Assembly: GCA_004431415.1 (NCBI GenBank)
Contig: QPMI01000399.1
Location: 150,306 to 214,305 of the forward strand
Direction of reading: 5' to 3'
Length of the DNA stretch: 64,000 bases
Source of the DNA: Cyanophora paradoxa
Taxonomy: Eukaryota > Glaucocystophyceae > Cyanophorales > Cyanophoraceae
In this document: positions 43,934-53,742 of the stretch, in pieces
How the letters are laid out: every line of letters begins with the position of its first letter
Numbering within the stretch: position 1 is the stretch's first letter
The notes under the pieces: model-generated
Databases searched by the model: none
Seen by the model: the letters and a program-made list of their open reading frames with translations, nothing else
What the model was told of the DNA's origin: nothing
Made by a program: the position numbers and the translations under genes

Positions 43934-46900
43934 GCGGCCAAGAAACCAGCCATTTTCGGCGCAGCGAATGGACTGCGATCGTTGTTGCCTTTGATTACTC
44001 TCAACGAGTTCTTGAAGCGGCAGTCGTTGTCGGTCGCTCGCGCTTTCCCTTTCCCTTCCTTGGATGCTTCTCAATCTTCTTCTCCTATTTCTTCTTCTGG
44101 TCCCGATGTTACCCTTCAAGAGAATGATCCCATTATCCATGAGGTTGCTTCAGTGGAAATTCGCCCAGACATTCGTCCTGGCTATGGTCAAGCGCATTCG
44201 CGTGGAATTAATAATGCTTTGGATGATTCGAAAAGTGCTAGTAGAGTAGTGGTAGTTAGTGGAAATCGTGGAAAATTGGAACAGAAGTCCCTTTCGAATT
44301 TCTTTTCTGATGAGCTGCGATGGAAACGAGATGCCCCTGCTAAAAAGCATTTTATATCATCTGCAATCAATTCGAAGCCGGTTTCCCTGAAGTTGTCTTT
44401 TGATGATAATGGCCGAGCCTCAATTGAAATTTGTTCTCTGGACTCCCAGAGCCCTCCTGCTGAGCCTGCATTCGCAGGGCCGCGTCGCTTCATGACCTCA
44501 GCTCCGGGGAGGTCAACTCTGGACGTTTTCATTCAGGGCAAACATCACAAATTCCTTCTCGACAGCGGGGCAGATGTCTCTTTCATTCTTTCTTCTACTA
44601 TCTCTTCTCTTGGACTTCAAAATAAGGTGTTTAGAACTATTCACACTCCTTCTGTCAAGCTCCCGAATTCTGCATTGGTGGCTGTTCCTGGTGAGGTTCA
44701 TGTGGCTGCTACTATTGGGCCCCTCACCCGGAGTTTTCCTTTTCTTGTGGTTGATTTCCCGGGATACGCATTCGATGGCATTTTAGGCCAAGATTTCTTT
44801 TCTGATAATGCAGTCACCTATTGCAATAAGGACGCTGACAACCGATTTGTGGTCTTCGCCAAGCACCCAGACAAGCCAGTTAAGTGTGATATTCTCTCTT
44901 TCTTACCTGGCACCTCTACGCAGCCGAGTTCTCTGTCGCCGGAGACACCGGAATCTGACCCCTCGGACGACTCCAGCACTCGCAGAGTGTCCAAGGAACA
45001 TGGTCATATTCTGGAGGTTGCAAGGGAGGTTAAAATTGAACCTGGTGTGCAACGGAAGGTTGAACTGCAAGTCGGAGGCAACCGCTATTTGCCGGATTGT
45101 GAAGGTTTTCTTGTCAACTTCTACAAATGGGACGACAATCAGGAAATCCGTGTGGCAAACGGACTTGCTGCGTGTCGTGGAGGCAAAGTATATGCTTTAG
45201 TTTCGAATTTGAGCAATCGTTTTTCAGAACGACCAGTTGTTTTGAAGAAGGGCCGTGCAATCGCACGATTTGTCCCTGAGAAAAATCTCGAAGCTGAAGT
45301 ATTTGACTTGGCTCTCAATTTGAGTTATGATCAAGATGGGAACGGCAAGTATGTGAAGGTCGACCGGCCTGGCGAGGCCTCGACACCTTCGGTACCAACA
45401 TACTCTGCTCAGTACACTTGCGCCGACTCATTGCAAGTCAACTCTGCCGATGCCAAAATTGTTGGCAATTCTTCTGTGGAAATCGCGCCTCCAAAGTGTT
45501 TACCGGAGTCCGAGAATGCTTTTAAAAATGTTTCTGATAGAGTAGGTCTTCCCGAGTGTTCATATCCATATGAGGAGAAGTTAGGTAGTTTTTCGCATTT
45601 GAACGCTGTTCCGATCGATCAAGCTTCGACTATTATTTTTGATGAACTGCGGCAACGGTATGGCGCCGACATTATTGATGCTCTCCGAGCCGTCGATATC
45701 GGCAGTCGGGATGATACGCCTGCGGAGCGCGCTGTCATGGCTGACTTCCTTGCACAGAACTGGGACTTGGCCAAGGCTGCGCTTCCTCCGTACGACCCAA
45801 GTGCGCCTCATCCCCCGATCAAGCACTCGATCAAGACTGGGGATGCGCGCCCCATCGCGGAGCCCCCTCGGAGGCACTCGCAGACTGAACGAGAATTAAT
45901 TATCGATGAGACCAAAAAGTTGCTTTCTCGCAATCTTATTCGTCCCTCTCGCTCACCTTGGGCCGCTCCTGTGGTCCTTGTGCGCAAGAAGGATGGATCT
46001 CTTCGATTTTGCATTGATTATCGCAAATTGAATTCAGTTACTGCGGACGACGCTTATCCTTTGCCTAGAATTGATGATGCTCTCGAAGCTTTGACTGGAG
46101 CAATTTATATTACTGGTATGGATGCGCCTGATGGCTACTGGGGTGTTGAAATGGAGGAGGAGGACAAGGAGAAGACTGCTTTTCGGTCTCCCCTTGGACT
46201 TTTTGAGTGGAATGTTATGCCCCAAGGCCTGAAGACGGCCCCTGCCACTTTTCAAATGATGATGAACAGCGTTCTTGGCACTTATTTATATGTATTCATT
46301 TTGGTATATTTGGATGATATCTGTGTATTTTCGAAATCCTTGAAGCAGCACCTTGCTGATCTTCAATGGGTGTTTGATGCTATGAGACGGGCAAACATCT
46401 TCTTTAAGCCCAAGAAATCGAAATTCTTCAAGGCTGAATTGGAGTATCTTGGATTTGTAGTTACTAGACAGGGCATCAAGCCCTCTGCCACAAAGGTGGA
46501 GGCTGTTCGCAAGTTTGCGACCCCCAAATCTGTATCAGAAGTTAGGACTTTTCTTGGCATGACTGGATATTATAGAATCTTTGTACCTTTATATGCAGTT
46601 CTTGCGGCGCCACTCTATGATCTTTGCGCCAAGAGTTCACATTTTCATTGGACTGCTCGAGAGGATCTGGCTTTTCGGAAATTGAAAGAGTTGCTTTGTT
46701 CTGCTCCCATCCTTTCGCTCCCTAATTTCTCTAAGTCTTTCATTCTCAAAACTGATGCTTCTAAGACCGGAGTTGGTGCGGTCCTTTCTCAATTGGATGA
46801 ATTTGGGAATGAAAAAGTTGTTTCCTTTGCTTCTCACAAATTCTCATCTCCTGAGAAGAAGTGGAATCGGGAAGTTGTTATTGAATATGCAGCCGAGTCC

Positions 46901-48544
46901 CTTTCTGATGAGCAGCAGAAGTGGACAGTCACGGAGCAGGAGTTGTATGCAATTTGGTGGGCTGTCACCAAGAAGTTCCCTCAGTATCTCCGTGGCAAGA
47001 AGTTCATTATCAAGTCTGATCACTCGGCTCTTCAATATTTGAAATCGGCTAAGAAGTTGCCCAGTGCTCGCATCACTCGCTGGATTATGGATATGCAGGA
47101 GTTTGATTTCGAGATCCAGCATAAGCCGGGCAAGTCTAATGCTGATGCGGATGCTCTTTCTCGCCTGGTGCGAGTAGCAGTTCTTTCCTTGGAAGCGATG
47201 GAGTTTTCTTCTAATTTTTCGAGCGCTTTCTTGGATGCAATTGAGTTGCAGTTGAGTTTGCCCCCGGCTCGAATTCGGGATGAGCAAATAAATGATGTTA
47301 TTTTGGCGGATATGATTAAGTATTTAGAATCAGATATTACTATTGAACCGCAAGGTGTCAACAAGGAGGCCGAACGCCAACTCAAGAGCGGCAAGTTTTC
47401 TGTGCAAGATGGCGTTCTCGTCCACACTCGGCCTTCGGACAAACTTGTGCGTATTTGCGTACCAGATCATCTTAAATCAACTATTCTGTCATCGGTGCAC
47501 CGCACGCTCGGACATCCTGGAGTCGGCAAAATGTACAATCATCTCAAGCGGCGGTACTATTGGCGGAGTATGTTTTCTGATGTCGCTACATTTGTTTCGA
47601 CATGCGCCGATTGCCAGCGTGTCAAGAATTCCAAGACTGTACAAGCGGTTCCTCAATTTGAGATTCATGCTGACCGGCCGATGCAGCACTTGGAAATTGA
47701 CATCGTCGGGCCTTTTCCGAAGTCGAAGCAAGGCAACAAATATCTGATTACTATTATCGATGTTTTTACGCGTTGGTGCCATGCGGTGCCCGCGCGAACG
47801 AAGTCGGCTATGTCCGTCATTCGGGCATTGTTCGACCACTGGATACCCCTTTATGGAGTCCCCGCCAAGATTTCGTCGGATCAGGGCGGCGAATTCAAGA
47901 ATTTGCTTCTTAATGAACTGGAGCGTCTTTTTGGAATAAAGGCGGTCTTTTCTTCATCTTATCATCCGCAGTCACAAGGAGCTGTGGAAAAATTGAATGA
48001 CACTTTGGTCACTCGCCTACGGTTTTATATTGACAAAAATGCTTCAACATGGGATCTCTCTCTTCCATTTGCGCTCTTCGCAGTGCGCAATTTCATTAAT
48101 CCTACAACGGGCTACACTCCTTTCGAAATGTTGTACGGGAGGCCTTGTACTCTTCCTGCGGACTTGCTGGCTACTCCTGAAGTTCAAGTGACAACTTCTG
48201 AGCCTACTGGTTACCCAGCCGTGTTGGCTCGGCGGTTCTCTCGCATTTATACCGATATTCAGCAAGCTAAGGAGGAATATCTTGCCAAGCAGCAGCAGCG
48301 GCCTTCTCAACCAGTTTTCATTCCTGGAGAAGTTGTTGCTGTGAAGACCCCTTCCACTCGGCGGTCTGACAAGCTCTCCCACCGTTTCACTGGACCTTGG
48401 ACGGTGCTTAAAGATGTTTCTCATGGCAAGGGAGTTACTTTCTTGCTGGAGTATTCTGGTCCTAAGGAGCGTGGTTCTCCTGCTGAGGGCTCGCGTCAAA
48501 TGGTTCATGCCTCTCGGCTCAAGCCTTGGAGGGACCCTGATTGA
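43899..48544 (+). CDS. pol: Ty3/gypsy Pol polyprotein
   Basis: Read in the -1 frame after gag. In order: aspartic protease with LLDSGADVSFI (44555-44587) and GILGQDF; reverse transcriptase with SPWAAPVVLVRKKDGSLRFC, YRKLNSVTADDAYPLP, FEWNVMPQGLKTAPATFQ and the YLDD catalytic box (46307-46318); RNase H with LKTDASKTGVGAVL and YLRGKKFIIKSDHSAL; integrase with an HHCC zinc finger (HRTLGHPG...CADCQ), DDE residues in LEIDIVGPF, ISSDQGGEF and GAVEKLN, and a C-terminal GPY/F-type segment HRFTGPWTVLKD before VHASRLKPW. No chromodomain is seen. It ends at TGA 48544 with no internal stop, so the polyprotein looks intact. Confidence 0.95.
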
Positions 48545-48607
48545 TCTCTTTCTTTTCTTTTCCTTCCTTGGCCTTGGCCAGCGCGGACGTGGCCTTTTTC
48601 TTACTTG

Positions 48608-48615
48608 GAGGAGAG
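48608..48615 (+). other. Polypurine tract
   Basis: GGAGGAGA-type purine run directly before the 3' LTR, the expected primer for plus-strand DNA synthesis. Confidence 0.75.
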
Positions 48616-48616
48616 T

Positions 48617-48817
48617 TGTTGCGAAGCGTAGTTTCCCTTCCCTTTCGCCATAGCGAATGTACCATGTACGCTAGTGATACCCCGTCCCTCGTGTAGGGGT
48701 ATGTCATTCAATCATACGCGGATATTACGCGTGTGTGCACGTGCGTCCCGGCACGGCACTGCGCCGTGTGCGGAAGTGGCTTAGAACCCATCGTATAGCT
48801 TCTAACAGCTTCTTATC
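48617..48817 (+). repeat. 3' LTR
   Basis: Same 201 bases as the 5' LTR by eye. It is followed by the AGCAG duplication and the resumed frame of retroelement A. Confidence 0.95.
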
Positions 48818-49336
48818 AGCAGCACAGGCTCAGGCCCAGTCTTCTGATGCTCCTGCTAGCAAGCGTACTCGTCTTTCTGATCCTGAGTCTAACAACTCTT
48901 CTGTTGGTATGGCAGATGCTGCTTTTAATGAGTAATCCTGAGTACTACATGACCGTATATTTTTCTTTGTCCCTGCGGGGCCTCCTGATACCCTGGGGCC
49001 GCCCGACAGGGAGCGGGCCGTCACGGGGATTCAGGCCCTTCCTATGTGGCGCCGTCGGGTGTCCATATAGGGTGCCCTATTTCCTTGCTGGCGCCCTGGG
49101 GGTGGTGGCCCAGGGTCCTGTATGCGGCTCCACTCACTCCCCATGCTAGTGGGTCCCTGACGGGCCTTGCACGTCCCATTCGGGGCCTCTGCGGCTTTGT
49201 CATACCCAGTCTTGCTGGCATGGATGTGTCTACTGCATTTCTCTCTCTCTCTCTGCCTCTTCCTAATGCCGGCCTGGGGTATTCCCGATCCCGTTCACAT
49301 TTGTAAGCCCGAATTGTAGTGTTAGAGAGAGAAAGA

Positions 49337-50092
49337 TTAAAGAACCATGTCATCAGCATCATCAACACAGTCAATGAGCACCACAGGAGAACCAGAATCA
49401 TCACTGAAGACCGGAAGGTCAGCAGGAGAAGAAAGATGCGAACGTTTAACAGAAGGAAGAAAAGATGGGTCACTGGATCCGTCCGTGAAACCATCAGAGA
49501 AGCAAGGAAGAGCAGGGGAAGAGGGTCGACGGCGCTTCAGGGTGAAACCAGGGGGCAAATCAGGGTCAGTGTCCATAGGAACAGAGGAAGAAGGAAGAGA
49601 TGATGAATGGCTCCCAACATCGAGAGCATCGTCAGTGATGTCAGCAGCAACTACAGGAGAAGACAGAGGTAATTCAGCGTCGAGTTCGGGATCAAAGAGG
49701 TCAATAATCACTTGAGGAGAGAGTGGAGGCAAACTGGTATCATCAACCGTATCATCGACAACGTTAGACGCTTGCACAGGAGGTCCCAAATCATCGACAC
49801 GACGACGGCGAAGAGGTGGCTCGTCTTCAGTGTCAAAATCCGGCGGGGGGTGAGGGGGAGTGTGCAGGGGTGATGGAGGCGGAGGAAGCATAGGGTCAAG
49901 AGCAGGAGCAGGGTCTGGTGCCTGAGGAGGGTCGTCGTCGTCCGAAGAGATGCTTGTGGAAGAGTCATCAGGAGCATCAGGGCCCAGGTCTGAAAGGTCA
50001 GAGGAGTCCGAACCATCATCAGGAGGGGACATATACCCTGCAAGATCTTCCTTTTCAAGGCGTTGCAGCAGGACAGGCCGCACACTGGCATA
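49337..50092 (-). pseudogene. LINE copy 2: C-terminal acidic tail of ORF2
   Basis: Encodes YASVRPVLLQRLEKEDLAGY, MSPPDDGSDSSDLSDLGPDA, a Pro/Asp/Ser-rich tail with RRRRVDD and KRRRPSSP, and the end VLIDCVDDADDMVL, stop at 49337. It is colinear with 15300-16140 in copy 1. The frame is separated from its N-terminal part (52445-53104) by element B. The tail is unusual for a LINE ORF2, in which the zinc-binding motif is normally near the end. Confidence 0.8.
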
Positions 50093-50417
50093 GGCAAACT
50101 GAGAGAGAGAGAGAGCAAGTAAAAGACACGCCCACGCCAGCAAGACTGGGTATGACAGAACCGCAGAGGCCCCTAATGGAGCTTGCAAGGCTCTGTCAGG
50201 GACCCACTAGCGTGGGTAGTGATGAGAGATGCTCTTGAGAACCTGCGAAAGACAAGCTGCACAAAGTCCCTACCCGGGCCGTAGGGTCCCCATGCAAAGA
50301 AAAAGCCCTAACTTCCTGAACTGACCTGCTCCCTAACAGGCCAGACAGGGTGTTAGGGAAGACGGGAGAGAGGGAAACCGAAGACGATCATTCAAGATTA
50401 GAAGTACAGAAAAAAAA

Positions 50418-52231
50418 TTACACAATTGTGTCATTAGAACCAGAAGGAGTAGAGGGATCAGAGGGGCGAGAACGCTTAGCACTAGGGCTACGGCCAGTGC
50501 CATCGAGATGCTGACCTTCCTCAAATGAATCAGAAAACGATTTCTCAAGGGCCAGAAGAAGAAGAGTATGTATAAGACACGCCCGAGCCGGTTGTGCGGT
50601 TTTGACGAAAGGCGAAGGACCCGAAGGCCCGAAGCAAGGGCCAGCTGCTTGCGAGCCTCATCATAAAAAGCATCGAGGCGGGGGCGCACAGAGGCAGGCA
50701 AAAAGTAAAACATGGGATCCTGATGGAAGTGGTACAAGAAGGTGTGCTCATCAACATCAAGAATGCTGTAATTTTTGTCAGGCTCCTGGCAAGGGATCTG
50801 GTAGCAAGGAGAGGTGGAGGCAAAAGAGTAAGAAGAAGGATCGAGAGCCTTGCCATTGTGAGCAAGAGAGGAATAATACTCAAGAGAAGAGTACTCAGGA
50901 AGAAGAGTCTGCACATAAAATTTGTGAATGTAGTTATCCGAGCCAAGAATCATGAGGGAACGCATGGCGAGGGGCCGAGCGGGCCGAGGCTTGATGAAAC
51001 TAGTACGACGCTCGAGGCTCTGGAAGAGCATAGAAGCCAAGGGCACTTTCAAAATGAGACTAAGATGAGCACGATCGGTATGAGCAGCAGGGAAATCACC
51101 AAGCTCAGGGCGACAAAGAAGATCATAGCGGGAGCCAGAGCCAGTGAAAGTGGTCTTAGCGACCATATCAAGTACAGGCTGAGTAAAGGCAGCTGCCAGA
51201 AAAACTGGAGAAGGAATGGACTTATCCAAGCCAGCGAGTTTGAAGGGATTGAAGGGGATGGTGTTCTCAGAATTCAGCTCTACACGCTCAACAGGAAGCG
51301 AAGACATAAAGACACAATCTGGCTTGGAAAGGTTAAGTGCCATCGTTTTGAGTTCAGCCAGGAAGGCTTGGGCGCCAAGGCGAATGAGGAAGCGGGGTGG
51401 CTTAGCACCAGAGGGGCCAGCACCATTGGAGGACTCAGGGGCAGTACGGAGAACAGATTGATAATAAGAAAGCTCGATCGGGAAAAATTGGTCTACCACA
51501 TCAGAGACACCAACAGTCTTAAGGCCATAAAAGACATCATATGCTTGAAGGAAATGGGGCTTGGTCTGCAAAGGAGTGAGGGTCGAAAGCATGGTACGAG
51601 CTGGGTGAGAAATTGGAGTACAGTTGAAAATCGAAGACAAGGTACGATGATGAGCTAAATAGGCGCCAAAGCCACCAACAACTGAGCGATAGTAAAACTG
51701 ATAAGTGAAAGCATTGAAGGTAGCACCACTATAGGAATCCTGAGAAGTGGACTGCTTAACAAAGCCGTGCTTCGCGGAGGAGGACCATGGGTGCTGAGAG
51801 AACATGGAATTGATGGGAGCAAGGCGGTTCTGGAAGGCCGAGAGGCGGACAGATTCAGGGAGGTCACGGCCAAAGTCTGCAGGTTCATTCACGATGACAC
51901 CTTCCTGGATACAGAAGCGCATGGCGACGGAGACATCATCGAAGGGCTTGCAAGAGCGAAGCGCATCGGCAAGGACAGTCTGAACATGCATGTACTTGGG
52001 CAGGCCGCCAATCTTGCGGGTGACGGGCCGCGTCATGAACGCGGCAAACTCGCGGACGCGAGGAAGGTGGTGGTAGTCAGGGACGCGGGAATTGCCCGAA
52101 AGCGATGGTGACTGAGCGTCAACAGCGAAGAAGTCGGCAACCTCCACAGAACCCTCAAGTGCACGGGGAGCCGGCGGCGGTCCCTGCTGCTGGCGGCGCT
52201 GCCCCGGAGCACGGGGCGGATTGGCGGACAT
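50418..52231 (-). pseudogene. Retroelement B protein, interrupted by a LINE tail
   Basis: ATG 52231 (MSANPPRAPGQRRQQQG) opens about 530 codons to the insertion at 50556-50634. Removing that insert with its 10-bp duplicate restores the frame into EKSFSDSFEEGQHLDGTGRS and a C-terminus SAKRSRPSDPSTPSGSNDTI with TAA at 50418. It is a homologue of the element A protein: YHFHQDPMFYFL versus YHFHRDPVFYFL, LEYYSSLA versus LQYYMSLA, GGFGAYLAHHRTLSSIF versus LGAINALLAQRRTMNTFF. The two proteins are strongly diverged, so the family is old. No known domain recognised. Confidence 0.8.
50556..50634 (-). mobile_element. 79-bp LINE 3'-tail insertion in element B
   Basis: The last 79 bp of the LINE tail, flanked by CAAGGGCCAG at 50546-50555 and 50635-50644. 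It shifts the frame of the element B protein. Confidence 0.92.
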
Positions 52232-52444
52232 TCTAAAAGCTGCGTACAGTGGAGCAAAGGTCAGGATTGTCCGAGATGGAAAGATTTGAACGTTGGCTGG
52301 GCGAGCCACAAATCGGCGTCTAAGCGCGCAGCTGGCGGCCAGGATCTGCGTAAAGAGCGCACCCGTGCACACGGGGCGAGAGGTATGTGGGCCAGAGGCC
52401 AGAAATGGGGCCGACGGCCAACGGGGGGGGTACGGCAAACTGAG

Positions 52445-53104
52445 CAACAAGGGGGCTAGGGGCCAGATCGGGGCTAGGAGCAGGCTGAGCGATATGTTCG
52501 CAATGCTCATAAGAGGCTAGGGAATGGTCATAAGCACGAGCAGCGTCCAAGAGATTAGCGCAAAATGAGGAGTGAGATGGATCAACCGTAGAAATGAAAC
52601 GGAAATCCCCACGGACATAAGTGACTTTGAATCGAGGTAAACGACGAGGAAGCATGTCCATGAAATCATCGAGCTCGCGAAACAAGGCAGACATCAGAGT
52701 GGCCGTCTTCAAACCGGTTTTGGAGGAAGGCGTAAGGGGCAGCTGTATGTCAGGGTCCATCGCAAACGTAGCAGCAGCTTCAGAGCGACCTGTATGATAG
52801 GCTAGAGAATACGAGCAAAATGACGTGCAGACCAAGAATCCGAACAACCTGCCACTCCCAGTTCTGGAGAAACATCCAAGTATCAGAGAAACGGACCGAG
52901 CCAGTGAGCAGCCAGGCAACAAAGCGTGCAGAAGGGATGGGCATCGGCTGGAGCTGCAGGGCATGGAAGAGAAGCGACCAGAACTGCTGCACTACGGGGC
53001 AAAGAGCAAAGACGTGCAGCGCGTTGCAGTGCCGGTGGCAGACCGGACATAGCGAAGAGAGAAGCTCACTGTCAAGCAAATTCGCCGAAGCGGGACGCTG
53101 AAGA
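52445..53104 (-). pseudogene. LINE copy 2: post-RT zinc-binding region of ORF2
   Basis: Encodes LQRPASANLLDSELLSSLCP and VCHRHCNALHVFALCPV, a CxxC...H...C zinc-binding motif of the type that follows the reverse transcriptase in non-LTR elements, then VVQQFWSLLFHALQLQPMPI. A frame change follows before MDPDIQLPLTPSSK near 52758. The RT domain itself is missing because of 5' truncation at 53104. Confidence 0.75.
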
Positions 53105-53111
53105 TCACGTG

Positions 53112-53492
53112 AAAAAAAAGAGAGAGAAATGCAGTAGACACATCCATGCCAGCAAGACTGGGTATGACAAAGCCGCAGAGGCCCCGAATGGGACGTGCAA
53201 GGCCCGTCAGGGACCCACTAGCATGGGGAGTGAGTGGAGCCGCATACAGGACCCTGGGCCACCACCCCCAGGGCGCCAGCAAGGAAATAGAACACCCTAT
53301 GTGGACATCCGACGGCGCCACATAGGAAGGGCCTGAATCCCCGTGACGGCCCGCTCCCTGTCGGGCGGCCCGAGGGTATCAGGAGGCCCCGCAGGGACAA
53401 AGAAAAATATACGGTCATGTAGTACTCAGGATTACTCATTAAAAGCAGCATCTGCCATACCAACAGAAGAGTTGTTAGACTCAGGATCAGAA
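53112..53492 (-). mobile_element. 5'-truncated copy of retroelement A
   Basis: About 380 bp matching 48880-49250 in reverse orientation: the C-terminus SDPESNNSSVGMADAAFNE, stop, and the whole 3' region, ending in (CT)n and T8. It adjoins the TCACGTG target duplicate of LINE copy 2. Confidence 0.9.
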
Positions 53493-53742
53493 ACGTTTCA
53501 AACTGAACGGAGTTTGCGTCACGCCCCGCCCATTGTTAACTTCTTCCGCCAATGAAATTAGCCCAGCGCAAACTTGAGCTCGAACTTGGCCTCGTACACA
53601 GTGGCGTACACACGCGGCCACAACGGTCACAGTAACGGTCAGCAGGCCGGCTTGCTAGTCAGCTTCCCTCGGCTAGGCCGGACTAGCTAGCTTCCCGCCA
53701 TCGCGCACGCCCGAGCGCGAGCATTCCTGCACGCCGCCGTGC

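Larger units (their letters stand above)
41771..48817 (+). mobile_element. Complete Ty3/gypsy LTR retrotransposon
   Basis: Two LTRs of 201-202 bp with no difference by eye, flanked by AGCAG (41766-41770 and 48818-48822; GCAG if the LTR is taken to end in CA). It contains gag and pol in the order protease, RT, RNase H, integrase, which defines Ty3/gypsy. There is a purine-rich tract before the 3' LTR. The reading frames are open, so it is a young insertion. The leader is interrupted by a LINE tail at 41984-42224, 12 bp after the LTR, which probably splits the primer-binding site. Confidence 0.96.
40192..48935 (+). pseudogene. Retroelement A protein, interrupted by the LTR element
   Basis: ATG 40192 (MDPFAGVSADSAS) opens about 526 codons up to the Ty3 insertion at 41771. 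The frame resumes after it (48823) with QAQAQSSDAPASKRTRLSDP and ends MADAAFNE with TAA at 48933-48935. Removing the insert with one 5-bp duplicate keeps the frame. The protein has no recognised domain and no CCHC knuckle. Conserved with the partner in element B: YHFHRDPVFYFL, AINALLAQRRTMNTFFG and a C-terminal KRxR. Translation across the site now runs into LTR sequence and stops at 41850. The role may be RNA binding, as with LINE ORF1 proteins, but this is inference only. Confidence 0.8.
40120..49254 (+). mobile_element. Single-protein retroelement A, split by a Ty3/gypsy insertion
   Basis: Flanked by a 14-bp duplication, GCCTCTTCCTAATG, at 40106-40119 and 49255-49268, which lies inside the LINE 3' region. 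Without the nested Ty3 element it is about 2.1 kb: a short leader, one long reading frame, and a 3' region ending GTCATACCCAGTCTTGCTGG, a GTGTC block and (CT)n. There is no reverse transcriptase, so mobilisation in trans is inferred. Confidence 0.85.
50104..52433 (-). mobile_element. Single-protein retroelement B
   Basis: 2330-bp insertion in LINE copy 2, flanked by an 11-bp duplication GGCAAACTGAG (50093-50103 and 52434-52444). Minus-strand order: leader of about 200 bp starting GTACCCCCCCCG, one long reading frame, and a 3' region ending GGCGTGTCTTTTACTTGC and (TC)n. Variable-length duplications, the 3' simple repeat and frequent 5' truncation in related fragments indicate target-primed insertion. 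No reverse transcriptase is encoded. Confidence 0.88.
39894..53104 (-). mobile_element. 5'-truncated LINE, copy 2, carrying nested insertions
   Basis: TCACGTG is duplicated at 39887-39893 and 53105-53111. Reading the minus strand from 53104: the post-RT zinc-binding motif SSLCPVCHRHCNALHVFALC, VVQQFWSLLFHALQ, then MDPDIQLPLTPSSKTGLKTA, FKVTYVRGDFRF and SPLVAQF (to 52445). This is interrupted by element 50104-52433 and resumes at 50092 with YASVRPVLLQRLEKEDLAGY, the acidic tail and VDDADDMVL, stop at 49337. The 3' region is interrupted by element 40120-49254 and finishes at 40119-39894. Without the insertions the copy would be only about 1.7 kb, with no RT domain. Confidence 0.88.

Noticed and set aside
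43982-43984. Pol start at codon TTG 43982
   Set aside because: The pol frame is open upstream to the frameshift heptamer and an ATG is absent there, so entry by -1 frameshift from gag fits better.
50333-50640. Hydrophobic C-terminus after the LINE tail in the element B frame
   Set aside because: It is produced by reading the insertion and then the wrong frame. Removing the 79-bp insert restores the charged C-terminus that matches element A.
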